Shown: positions 18,919 through 26,994 of the stretch, in pieces | How the letters are laid out: each line of letters begins with the position of its first letter | Numbering within the stretch: the stretch's first letter is position 1 | Source: Paenibacillus sp. NAIST15-1 | GTDB taxonomy: Bacteria > Bacillota > Bacilli > Paenibacillales > Paenibacillaceae | Length of the DNA stretch: 64,000 nt | Direction: 5' to 3' | Assembly: GCF_001894745.1 (NCBI RefSeq) | Contig: NZ_BBYF01000001.1 | Location: 310,001-374,000, forward strand | The notes under the pieces: generated by a model | Seen by the model: the letters and a program-made list of their open reading frames with translations, nothing else | Databases searched by the model: none | Told to the model about the DNA's origin: nothing | Program-made: the position numbers and the translations under genes

Positions 18919-19005
18919 ACGATTCCACTTCCCCCTTGAAAGTCATTGTATCGTACTAACTCATCATGGTGTGTTCATCATGGTGCCTTCCCCTGCATGA
19001 ATACA

Positions 19006-20613
19006 TTAGTCTTTTCCTTGCCACTTATTCTCCACAACCGTATGTTCTGTCGAGCTCACTATCGGTTGATTCTCTGTGTCTGATTGGGTGTCTACAGTTG
19101 TCTGGTCTCGATCCGCGGCACTGCCACTTGTCACCGTACATTGACTATCTTGGATCTGCTCGGTAAACAATCTTCTTATTTCATCCCTTTGATTTTTGGC
19201 AACGAGTACATAAGCCACATCTCCTGCCAATAACTGCGTGGTTCCTTTGGGCGCAATCATCTCTTCCCCACGAATTATAGCTGTAATCAAGGTGTCATCC
19301 GGCAACCTTAATTGATGCAAGTAGCTGTTCTCTATACAAGCACCAGGCTCAATCGTTTTCTTCACCAAGTCCATGTTCGTCTTCCCGACCGACACCAGCT
19401 CAAGCGCATGTACCTGCTGCCCGCCTGGTTCGCCAGCCAATCCAAGCCGCTTCGCAAGCGGAGAAATGGTAGCCCCTTGAATAAGGGCAGACGTCAGAAC
19501 AATAAAGAATACAATATTGAAGAACAATTGTCCATGTTCTAAGCCTGCAATCATAGGATATGTCGCCATAACAATAGGCACCGCACCTTTTAACCCTGCC
19601 CAAGCAATAAGCGTCTTCTCCTTGCCTGTAAACTTACTATACATCAAGCTAATGAATACACCGAGCGGTCTTGCGACGAACATGAGAAGAATTGACAGCA
19701 CCAGACCTTGCCATGTAATCTCCAGCAGTTGAAGCGGGAACACGAGAAGTCCAAGAAGGATGAACATCATGATCTGCATCAGCCAGGCGAAGCCCTCATT
19801 GAATCTTACAATTGTAAAACGATACTGCAAATCGGAATTGCCGATGACAAGTGCCATCACGTATACAGCTAAGAAGCCGCTGCCCTTCAGCAGACCAACA
19901 CCGCTATAAGTAAGAATCGCGAATCCGATTGCAAGTATAGGGTACATACCAGATGTATCAAGGGCAATTCGATTCAATACTTGAACGATGAACCAGCCTG
20001 CGAGCAGTCCTAAGCCAAGTCCAAGTCCCATTTGCCATACAAATGAGAACAGCATTTCCCATACGGAAAGATCCGGAATCTGAATCCATTCAATGAATGA
20101 TATCGTCAAGAAGACGGCCATCGGGTCATTCGTTCCTGATTCCGCCTCCAAGGTGGAGGTCAACCGCTTCTTCACATTCTGGCTTCCGAGAACTGCGAAC
20201 ACGGCTGCGGCATCCGTAGAGCCGACAATCGCACCGATCAGCATGCCCTCTTTCCAATCAATTCCTAAGATAAATACCGAACACACACCAAAAACCGTAG
20301 CAGTAATCAATACACCGATGGTTGCAAGCGATACAGATCCGCCAATGACAGGCCGAATGTCACGCCAGCTTGTCTGCATTCCTCCATCGAACAATATAAT
20401 GATCAGAGCCAAAATCCCGAATAGTTGCGTTAACTTCGCATTATCGTAATAAATGAGGGGATTCAATGCCATCCCTACAATAATAAACAATACAAGTGAA
20501 GGCACATTGAATCGATTCGAGAATTTGGCACTAATCACTCCCGCTAGAAGTAAAGAACCAAATAAGAAAATAATCATATCCGTCGTCCACAAATTCGCAT
20601 CATCCCTTTTCAT
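19006..20613 (-). CDS. CPA-family K+(Na+)/H+ antiporter with RCK_C domain (NhaP2/CvrA type)
   Basis: About 12 membrane helices with the antiporter core motifs GIDWKEGMLIGAIVGSTDAAAVFAVLG and LEAESGTNDPMAVFLTI. A cytoplasmic RCK_C (TrkA-C) domain follows (about residues 400-480, IENSYLHQLRLPDDTLITAIIRG and LLAGDVAYVLVAK), then a polar tail of about 50 residues. The RCK_C domain suggests ligand or nucleotide control of K+ extrusion. The start is not certain: the ATG at 20613 lacks a good ribosome site, while an in-frame TTG at 20592 lies after AAAAGGGA. Confidence 0.9.
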   Translation of the reverse strand: MKRDDANLWTTDMIIFLFGSLLLAGVISAKFSNRFNVPSLVLFIIVGMALNPLIYYDNAKLTQLFGILALIIILFDGGMQTSWRDIRPVIGGSVSLATIGVLITATVFGVCSVFILGIDWKEGMLIGAIVGSTDAAAVFAVLGSQNVKKRLTSTLEAESGTNDPMAVFLTISFIEWIQIPDLSVWEMLFSFVWQMGLGLGLGLLAGWFIVQVLNRIALDTSGMYPILAIGFAILTYSGVGLLKGSGFLAVYVMALVIGNSDLQYRFTIVRFNEGFAWLMQIMMFILLGLLVFPLQLLEITWQGLVLSILLMFVARPLGVFISLMYSKFTGKEKTLIAWAGLKGAVPIVMATYPMIAGLEHGQLFFNIVFFIVLTSALIQGATISPLAKRLGLAGEPGGQQVHALELVSVGKTNMDLVKKTIEPGACIENSYLHQLRLPDDTLITAIIRGEEMIAPKGTTQLLAGDVAYVLVAKNQRDEIRRLFTEQIQDSQCTVTSGSAADRDQTTVDTQSDTENQPIVSSTEHTVVENKWQGKD

Positions 20614-20727
20614 CACTATATCGCATACAGTATCGTCCAGCACAATCAAGATGGAATATGGAGGATTGCGTTTACATACTGTACCTCCATTATACTGTAT
20701 ACCTACCGAATAAATAAGAATAACTTA

Positions 20728-20770
20728 TGAACAGGCTGCGAAATATACAACCGGCAACAAGAACGTGTCG
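20728..20770. terminator. Hairpin downstream of the araC gene
   Basis: ACCGGC and GCCGGT arms, extended by ATATACA and TGTATAT. There is no clear T run, so it may be a weak terminator or an mRNA-end structure. Confidence 0.4.
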
Positions 20771-20807
20771 CCGGTTCCTGTATATGAATCATAAGTATTC
20801 GTTATAT

Positions 20808-21785
20808 TTAGCGGCTCTTCTTGCGATAATGAGAAGGAGGGATTCCCGTCCACCGTTTGAACATCCTTGAAAAATGCGTTAAATCGCGAAATCCGACTGC
20901 CCGACATACCTCTGCTACTGTAGTATCTCTTGTCAGCAGCATCTCGCTTGCCTGACGCATGCGGAAATCATTCAAATATTCGTTAAATGACTTGCCTGTG
21001 TAGGATTTAAATACATCACAGAAATAGGTCTTGGATAGTGATGCAAGCCGGCAAATCTGCTCCAGACGAATATCCTCATGAAAATGCTTATGCACATAAT
21101 CAAGAGAGACTTGAACAGCCTCTCGGTGCTTATTTATACGATCTTCCTCCTTCTTTACCTGCACGACTGTTCTCGTGTCATTGTCTTCACTTCCCCGGCT
21201 CAACAGAACGAGAAGCTTCAGCAAATTCGCCTTTAAAACAAGCCCGTAATGAGCTGTCTTCATCCGGAACTCCCTCTGCATCTCCTCCAGAATCGTCCTC
21301 ACATGTCGTTCTTCTTGACCGGAGAGGGACATTAAAGTTGGCTTCCTTCCCCCTTCACTTAGCACAGGATGCAAATACTGATAGTCCATGAAATTACTCT
21401 GGAGCTCAGGCTGGGTAAAGCGCTCATTGATATAATAAGGTAAGAACTCGCAGCCAATGACTTCCGTCTGTCGTCCCGGAATCCATTCCACACCGTGTAC
21501 CGCGAACGGAGGCACGATGCATACACTTCCCGCGAGCATTTTGTGACGTCTCCCGAGATAAGAATGCATGATCCCTCCCTTCACGACATACCAAATTTGA
21601 AAGTAATCATGGGTATGTTCATGCAAATTGCCGTGAGTATGGTCGATCCGATACAATTTGCAAGGGAGAGCCTCTGGAAATTCAAACTTTGAGTGAAAAA
21701 ATACGACACCCTTTGATGAGAACTCCTCAATGCTTCTGCCAATCCACATGTTTTTCATTGCGGGCTGACTACCTATTACAGACAT
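20808..21785 (-). CDS. AraC-family regulator with N-terminal cupin
   Basis: DNA-binding regulator of 325 aa. The N-terminal cupin part has NLHEHTHDYFQIWYVVKGG and IVPPFAVHGVEW; the C-terminal AraC domain has two helix-turn-helix units (LEQICRLASLSKTYFCDVFKSYTGKSF and VAEVCRAVGFRDLTHFSRMFKRWTG). Such proteins usually sense sugars and activate carbohydrate genes. No obvious sugar operon is attached; the nearest gene on the same strand is an SGNH hydrolase upstream. AGGAGGGGAATTG precedes the ATG at 21785. A cre-like site lies about 50 bases upstream. Confidence 0.9.
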   Translation of the reverse strand: MSVIGSQPAMKNMWIGRSIEEFSSKGVVFFHSKFEFPEALPCKLYRIDHTHGNLHEHTHDYFQIWYVVKGGIMHSYLGRRHKMLAGSVCIVPPFAVHGVEWIPGRQTEVIGCEFLPYYINERFTQPELQSNFMDYQYLHPVLSEGGRKPTLMSLSGQEERHVRTILEEMQREFRMKTAHYGLVLKANLLKLLVLLSRGSEDNDTRTVVQVKKEEDRINKHREAVQVSLDYVHKHFHEDIRLEQICRLASLSKTYFCDVFKSYTGKSFNEYLNDFRMRQASEMLLTRDTTVAEVCRAVGFRDLTHFSRMFKRWTGIPPSHYRKKSR

Positions 21786-21833
21786 CAATTCCCCTCCTAT
21801 TCGCTAGAAATATCGAATTTGGAAAGCTCTCAA

Positions 21834-21847
21834 TGTAAGCGTTTGCA
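21834..21847. promoter_or_regulatory. cre-like (CcpA) site upstream of araC
   Basis: TGTAAGCGTTTGCA fits the catabolite-responsive element core TGNAARCGNWWWCA at all but one position. It lies about 50 bases upstream of the araC start codon, which suggests carbon catabolite control. Confidence 0.6.
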
Positions 21848-21986
21848 CGAACAGCGGTTTATCCCTCTTCTCAACAAGCATGTTTAACAATGTGGAAGTT
21901 TAAAGACTGTCTATGAGGGAAAATGCGACAGGAAGGCCCAGTGATCTTACCTGAAGAATCATGTAGGCTTCCTGTTCCCATGAGGA

Positions 21987-22628
21987 TTACTCCGCAAAAC
22001 ATGCCTGATACAGAGCTTTGGCTAGAGCCATATGTCCAACCGCGCTCGGATGAACGCGATCCCATGCCAGTGTAGCCGGATAGAAATGCTCCAGCAGCTT
22101 ATCCATGACCTGCTGTGTATCTACAAATAATGTACCATGCTCATTCGCGATCTCCTTAACAATTCGACCGTATTCATTCATCGTTCGGCGCATCGCATCT
22201 TCTTGGTTCGGTTCAATATAATAGGGTGTCATTAACGCAATCCAGCGTACATTCGGCTTGGATCGTTCAACGAGACGATTCAAGGTGTCATAATATTGAT
22301 CCGAACCTACATGCTGCTCCGACACGAAGGGCATATCGTATTGACGCCAGACATCATTAATTCCAATACAAATAACAAGTCCGTCCGGCTCCAATTGTTC
22401 GACATCTGTCTCCCATCTACGCTCTAAATCAACCACTGTATTCCCACTAATGCCCATATTCACAATGCGAATTCCCATCTCAGGATGCTCCGTCTGAACT
22501 AGTGCATCGAACATGGATACGTATCCTTTGCCATTGGCTCCGAATAATCCTTCCCCATACGGTCTAGCCCGCTCACAATCCGTTATGGAATCTCCAATGA
22601 TAACGATCTTATCCCCATGCTGCAGCAT
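21987..22628 (-). CDS. SGNH/GDSL-family hydrolase
   Basis: Esterase or acetylesterase of 213 aa with no signal peptide. Block I is IIGDSITDCERARPYG (catalytic Ser), block II is NMGISGNTVVDLERRW (Gly), block III is ICIGINDVWR (Asn) and block V is WDRVHPSAVGHMALA (Asp and His). These are the four SGNH blocks. Related enzymes remove acetyl groups from polysaccharide fragments; a role in plant-polysaccharide or cell-wall sugar use is plausible given the neighbouring cupin-AraC gene, but this is inference. GGGAGGTC precedes the ATG. Confidence 0.88.
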   Translation of the reverse strand: MLQHGDKIVIIGDSITDCERARPYGEGLFGANGKGYVSMFDALVQTEHPEMGIRIVNMGISGNTVVDLERRWETDVEQLEPDGLVICIGINDVWRQYDMPFVSEQHVGSDQYYDTLNRLVERSKPNVRWIALMTPYYIEPNQEDAMRRTMNEYGRIVKEIANEHGTLFVDTQQVMDKLLEHFYPATLAWDRVHPSAVGHMALAKALYQACFAE

Positions 22629-22764
22629 AATACAATGACCTCCCTACACATTATGGAAACAACATCCAAAACATAACCTCGCTTAGGAGTTTTTTTCCAC
22701 ATACCTAATTCAATAGGGAGATCATCAATTCCTGCCCACTTGGGCAACCATTCAAATTTTTATG

Positions 22765-24681
22765 TTAGGATCGCAGTAGCCGAAGCCCATTCAGGATGAC
22801 AAGAATCGTACTCCCCTCGTGTCCGACGACTCCAAGCGGGAGAGGAATCCCGAGTATGAAGTTAGTTGCAATTAACCCCGTAATGACCGCTACAGCGAAT
22901 ATGATGTTCTGCTTTACAATCGACTGTGTTCTTCTCCCCAGCACGATCGCATGCGCGATGTTGGCCAGATCATCGTTCATCAAGACAACATCGGCGGTCT
23001 CCAAAGCTGCGTCACTGCCTGCCGCCCCCATAGCAATCCCGACAGTTGCACTGGCCAGTGCAGGCGCATCATTGACGCCATCGCCTACCATCGCCACCTG
23101 ACCATATTGCTCCTTAAGCTTCTTAATAATGTTGAGCTTATCTTCCGGCAGCAGTTCGGAGAACACCAAGTCAATTCCTGCTTGAGAAGCAATAGAACTT
23201 GCCGTCTGCTTCTGATCGCCTGTCAACATCGCTACCTCTATGCCCTGCCGCTTCAGTTGCTTCACCATTTCAATCGCCTCTGGGCGAATGCGATCCTGGA
23301 GCGCGATCACACCGACAACACGCTCGGATCTCTCCACCACAATCACCGTCTTGCCTTTGCATTGCAAAGATTCGATCTGAGTGCGAATCATCTCATCCAT
23401 CCCTTGCTCAGAGCAAATATATGACGGCTTGCCGATTCTCCATTGCTTCCCTTCCCATTCAGCTTCAATGCCCTGCCCGGCATGTGCTTGGAATTGAGTA
23501 GGGCGCAGCAAACGCTCAGTGGCTTCTGTATGCTCTTGGTTACGCTCTGCTTCAGCAACAATTGCCTTAGCGATCGGATGTGTGGACAGCTTCTCCAACG
23601 CTCCGGCAGCAGATAGAAGCTCCCGTTTATCCATTGATTCATACGGAATGACATCCGTAACCTCCAGCTTGCCGGAGGTGAGCGTTCCAGTCTTGTCAAA
23701 GGCAATTGCCTTTACGTGCGAGATAAGATCCAAATATGCGCCTCCCTTGAACAATACGCCTTTTCGTGCGCTGTTCGAGATAGCAGACAGTGTTGCTGGC
23801 ATGATAGAGGCAACCAATGCGCATGGTGAGGCAACAACGAGAAATACCATTGCCCGATAAAAGGCATCCGACCATGCTTCTTGCAGCAGCAGTGGGGGAA
23901 GAACTGCAAGCGCCAAGGTTGCAGCAATAATCACTCTTGCGTATATATGTTCAAATTTCTCAATCATCCGCTGCGACTTGGGCATCTCACTCTGAGCTTC
24001 TTGAACGAGGCGAATGATCTTCGCGAAGAGAGACGAGTCACTTGATCTCGATACAGTAACATACAAAGCCCCTTGCCCATTCACCGTTCCTGCGTATACG
24101 TCATCCCCCTTGGCCTTATCTACAGGAATGCTCTCTCCTGTAATCGAGGATTGGTTGACAGAGGATTGGCCATCCTGAACCATTCCATCTGCTGGTATAC
24201 GCTCACCTGGCTTTACAAGCACAAGATCCCCTATTATCAACTGCTCTACAGGCAGTAACAATTCAATCCCATTTCGAATGACGAGCGCTTGCTCCGGCTT
24301 CAAATCCATCAGCGCAGAGATATCCCGCGAGCTGCGGTTCATCGTAAAGGTTTCAAGTGCGCCACTCAATGCAAAAATGAAAATAAGCACTGCGCCTTCT
24401 GACCAGTATCCAATCGAAGCAGCGCCAAGTGCGGCAGCAATCATGAGTAGATTAACATCCAAATCCCTGTCGCGAAGCAGCGTAACAAGGCCTTCCTTCA
24501 ACTTAAGCCATCCTCCACACACGTAAGACAGTACATAGCACGCTACCGCCCATTGTTCAGCAAGCTGATTGCTGAACATGGCTAGCAGCAGAAACAGCAG
24601 GCTTCCAGCTGCTGCGCAGGATTCTTTATGTTCGCCAAGCCATTGCTTCCATGATGTTGTCATCGAAATTGTATTGTTCAT
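22765..24681 (-). CDS. P1B-4-type metal efflux ATPase (PfeT/FrvA-like, probably Fe2+/Co2+)
   Basis: Membrane ATPase of 638 aa. P-type hallmarks: TGESIPVDKAK (actuator), DKTGTLTSGKL (phosphorylated Asp), and GDGVNDAPAL (hinge). The transport-site motifs SPC (VASPCALVAS) and HEGST (VVGHEGSTILVILNG) in the last helix identify subgroup P1B-4. There is no N-terminal heavy-metal-binding domain, as is usual for that subgroup. B. subtilis PfeT (formerly ZosA) and Listeria FrvA, the closest described types, export ferrous iron and are controlled by Fur/PerR. A Fur-like box lies just upstream of the start codon, which agrees. The exact metal is not proven by sequence. Confidence 0.9.
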   Translation of the reverse strand: MNNTISMTTSWKQWLGEHKESCAAAGSLLFLLLAMFSNQLAEQWAVACYVLSYVCGGWLKLKEGLVTLLRDRDLDVNLLMIAAALGAASIGYWSEGAVLIFIFALSGALETFTMNRSSRDISALMDLKPEQALVIRNGIELLLPVEQLIIGDLVLVKPGERIPADGMVQDGQSSVNQSSITGESIPVDKAKGDDVYAGTVNGQGALYVTVSRSSDSSLFAKIIRLVQEAQSEMPKSQRMIEKFEHIYARVIIAATLALAVLPPLLLQEAWSDAFYRAMVFLVVASPCALVASIMPATLSAISNSARKGVLFKGGAYLDLISHVKAIAFDKTGTLTSGKLEVTDVIPYESMDKRELLSAAGALEKLSTHPIAKAIVAEAERNQEHTEATERLLRPTQFQAHAGQGIEAEWEGKQWRIGKPSYICSEQGMDEMIRTQIESLQCKGKTVIVVERSERVVGVIALQDRIRPEAIEMVKQLKRQGIEVAMLTGDQKQTASSIASQAGIDLVFSELLPEDKLNIIKKLKEQYGQVAMVGDGVNDAPALASATVGIAMGAAGSDAALETADVVLMNDDLANIAHAIVLGRRTQSIVKQNIIFAVAVITGLIATNFILGIPLPLGVVGHEGSTILVILNGLRLLRS

Positions 24682-24703
24682 TTCATTTCATCCTCTCTTC
24701 AAA

Positions 24704-24718
24704 TGAAAATGACTATCG
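24704..24718. promoter_or_regulatory. Fur/PerR-like box upstream of the P1B-4 ATPase
   Basis: TGAAAATGACTATCG matches the Fur 7-1-7 consensus TGATAATNATTATCA at 11 or 12 of 14 defined positions, and the PerR box less well. It lies about 23-37 bases upstream of the ATPase start codon. Confidence 0.55.
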
Positions 24719-24741
24719 TTGTTAATCCCCTAAAAATGCAT

Positions 24742-24770
24742 CATGCTGCTTCCGTGTTGGAAGCAGCATG
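24742..24770 (-). terminator. Strong hairpin between the DUF4097 gene and the ATPase
   Basis: Perfect 12-base stem CATGCTGCTTCC / GGAAGCAGCATG with a five-base loop, followed on the minus strand by ATGCATTTTTAGG. It could terminate the padR operon. However, a good promoter lies upstream of it, so it would also be in the ATPase leader. Confidence 0.65.
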
Positions 24771-24790
24771 TGTATTGAGAATGAGATTAA

Positions 24791-24809
24791 TTTTCACTAT
24801 GGTCATTTT
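24791..24809. promoter_or_regulatory. Second site resembling the Fur-like box
   Basis: On the minus strand AAAATGACCATAGTG closely resembles AAAATGACTATCGTT at 24706-24720. Two similar sites about 85 bases apart in the same leader suggest one regulator binds both. Confidence 0.35.
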
Positions 24810-24838
24810 TTTTGAATTGAGGCAACATTACTGTATTT

Positions 24839-24867
24839 ATTATAATCAACAGTTCAAGAAATGTGAA
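24839..24867 (-). promoter_or_regulatory. Predicted promoter for the P1B-4 ATPase
   Basis: Minus strand: TTCACA (24862-24867), 17-base spacer, TATAAT (24839-24844). This places a leader of about 150 bases, with the 24742-24770 hairpin and both Fur-like sites, ahead of the gene. Confidence 0.6.
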
Positions 24868-24928
24868 TAGAAATGTGAATATCTGCAAGCAGAAAAATAA
24901 ACATTGAAATGAGGCGCACCTATATCTG

Positions 24929-26287
24929 TCAGGCTCTTGTCTCCCGAAGCTCGATATCGCCACTTACTGATGCAATCCGAACTACAGGTCCATCCACTCC
25001 AATACTTCCGCGGTAGTAATCCCTACGTTCCGTCTCTGTCCGTACTTGCGGAAGCTTCACGGACAAGTCTCCGTGATCTGCCATCGCCTCAAGCTGAACA
25101 TTCGCCGCCCACGATGAAATTCGAACGTCGATATCCCCGGATTTACTTTCAATCACCGAAGGGCCAATATCACGACCAAATGTGCACTCTACGTCCCCGC
25201 TACTCGACTTCAACAAGAGTGCTCCGTTCAATTCGTCGATTTCAACTTCTCCAGAGTGGCTAACGATATCCATATTAGCTCGAATTCGCTCTGCTTCAAT
25301 ATCTCCTGAAGAAGAGGACAAGTACCAATTAAGTCCGACACCGTCGCTGAGACTAAGATCACCTGACGTGACTTCTGCACGCAGCTCTTCAGCATGAAGC
25401 TGCTCAATATCTACATCTCCGGATGATGTCCTAACTGCCATTGTATGCGTGTTAATGCGGCTGACGTCCACGTCACCTGAAGATGCCTCCATACTTATCC
25501 GTTCGGCCGAGCTATATTCCATACGGATATCTCCGGATTTGCTTGTTATTCGTACATCCTGAAATGCCCCTTGCCGAATCACTCCATCTCCTGATGACAA
25601 TTCCATTTGTAATTGGTCTGCACGAACATGCTGCATGTCAATATCTCCTGATTCAGACACCACTTGAATGTCTCCTTGGTAGCTGCTAGGCACACGGATA
25701 TATAACTTCTGGTCGCCATACCGTAAATTGATAAAGGAGAAAAAGCGCTTCGCATTGTATCTCATTCGAGCCGATATTGTATACGTATCTCCGTCTATAT
25801 AATCACGAATATCGAACTTCTCTGGCTCATCCGATTCGATGCGATAGCCGATCCGGTCTCCTTCATATGATTCAATGGCGACATCCACCTCACTAGTATG
25901 TATGCGGAGTGTGTGAATACACAAATTCGATTGACTGCGATCTTCTTGACTAAAGGAAGAAGCAGAGAATGTGCGAGACGATTCCTCAGCATGCGTTTCT
26001 TCACTTACTGAATATCCATCACTGCGTTCTCCTTCACCATTAGAGCGTGTATCCCCCTCAGTCTGTCCCTCTAGTGAAGCCTGCTGACGATGCTGTTCAA
26101 GAATTTCGCTTGCAATGGTCTGTACACTGCCCAGTGCATTTAGAATATCCTCTTCGGTCTTGCCAGTCTGCATCGCATCTTGGAAGTGAGCCTCAAAGTC
26201 CGTCATGATCTCCGCACGCTCCGCCGAAGGAATCTCCCCCAGCTCCCGTTCCAATCTTACGAGAAATTCTAACTTCTGCATGCTCAT
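24929..26287 (-). CDS. DUF1700 (HAAS) plus DUF4097 protein
   Basis: A 452-aa protein. The N-terminus (MSMQKLEFLVRLERELGEIPSAERAEIMTDFEAHF with EEDILNALGSVQTIASEIL) is a DUF1700/HAAS domain. After a Ser/Glu-rich linker comes a long DUF4097 beta-helix with at least ten repeats ending in SGDI, SGDV or SGDL. There is no membrane segment or signal peptide. In this family, PadR-linked genes like this are tied to envelope-stress sensing; the exact role is unknown. The start overlaps the padR stop by four bases (ATGA), so the two are translationally coupled. Confidence 0.85.
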   Translation of the reverse strand: MSMQKLEFLVRLERELGEIPSAERAEIMTDFEAHFQDAMQTGKTEEDILNALGSVQTIASEILEQHRQQASLEGQTEGDTRSNGEGERSDGYSVSEETHAEESSRTFSASSFSQEDRSQSNLCIHTLRIHTSEVDVAIESYEGDRIGYRIESDEPEKFDIRDYIDGDTYTISARMRYNAKRFFSFINLRYGDQKLYIRVPSSYQGDIQVVSESGDIDMQHVRADQLQMELSSGDGVIRQGAFQDVRITSKSGDIRMEYSSAERISMEASSGDVDVSRINTHTMAVRTSSGDVDIEQLHAEELRAEVTSGDLSLSDGVGLNWYLSSSSGDIEAERIRANMDIVSHSGEVEIDELNGALLLKSSSGDVECTFGRDIGPSVIESKSGDIDVRISSWAANVQLEAMADHGDLSVKLPQVRTETERRDYYRGSIGVDGPVVRIASVSGDIELRETRA

Positions 26288-26604
26288 TTTGACATTACCT
26301 CCTCAATCATCTCATCTACACCTTTGGAGAATAGACTCCATTCCTTCAGCATTTCATGCATGTAGGTCTTGCCTGTATCCGTCAGCTTGTAATACTTGCG
26401 CGGAGGCCCCTCCGGAGACTCCTTCAGATAAGTTGAAAAATACCCTTCCTGTGTCAATCTGCGAAGCAGTGGATACATCGTTCCCTCTGCGACCTGGAAC
26501 TTCTCTGAGATGCGATGAACAAGCTCATACCCGTATCGATCTTGTTCATAGGTAAGTACAAGTACACACAGCTCCAGAACTCCCTTTTTAAATTGAACAT
26601 TCAC
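26284..26604 (-). CDS. PadR-family transcriptional regulator
   Basis: Winged-helix regulator of 106 aa. The PadR pattern is clear: FKKGVLELCVLVLTYEQDRYGYELVHRI, VAEGTMYPLLRRLTQEGYFSTY and GPPRKYYKLTDTGKTYMHEM. It probably represses its own operon with the DUF1700-DUF4097 gene. The GTG at 26604 is chosen for the GGTGGAG site five bases upstream; upstream ATG codons at 26631 and 26655 would bury the promoter. Confidence 0.92.
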   Translation of the reverse strand: MNVQFKKGVLELCVLVLTYEQDRYGYELVHRISEKFQVAEGTMYPLLRRLTQEGYFSTYLKESPEGPPRKYYKLTDTGKTYMHEMLKEWSLFSKGVDEMIEEVMSK

Positions 26605-26645
26605 GACATCTCCACCACCTTCCCTTGTCATTGGTAATTTTCTAC

Positions 26646-26679
26646 ATTGTATCACTCACTACTGTGTATTGCAAGATAC
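26646..26679 (-). promoter_or_regulatory. padR promoter with dyad over the -35
   Basis: Minus strand: TTGCAA (26669-26674), 17-base spacer, TACAAT (26646-26651). The dyad GTATTGCAAGATAC (26666-26679) covers the -35 and is a candidate PadR operator. Confidence 0.55.
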
Positions 26680-26762
26680 CTTTCCATACACAATCTATTA
26701 ATAATTAAAGCGATTTAGCTTTAATAGAAATTTACGAAATCATGAGTTTCTATAGTAATGAT

Positions 26763-26776
26763 TGAAAACGCATTCA
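26763..26776. promoter_or_regulatory. cre-like site upstream of the Ugp-like operon
   Basis: TGAAAACGCATTCA fits the TGNAARCGNWWWCA core in full. It lies about 55 bases upstream of the Pho-type boxes. Confidence 0.5.
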
Positions 26777-26831
26777 CATAAGATGAGATAAGCTTTTTCC
26801 ACAAGGTTCCCATAAACAAGCAATGAAATTA

Positions 26832-26885
26832 TTTACAATTCCTTATCTTCTGCTTAACGCTATGTTTAATATTGGCATTTACAAT
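26832..26885 (+). promoter_or_regulatory. PhoP-type promoter of the Ugp-like operon
   Basis: Four hexamers resembling TTAACA lie exactly 11 bases apart: TTTACA (26832), TTATCT (26843), TTAACG (26854) and TTTAAT (26865). A -10 box TACAAT follows at 26880-26885. With a start site near 26892 the repeats span about -60 to -22, the position known for PhoP-activated promoters in Bacillus. This predicts induction by phosphate starvation. Confidence 0.7.
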
Positions 26886-26994
26886 GAGGCATGTGCACAG
26901 ATTCGACGAATTTCGCTAAAGATTTGGATTGGTTAGCTAACAAGATGTATCACTATGGGAACCTGTTATTTTAATTCTACTAAGGAGTGTAATT

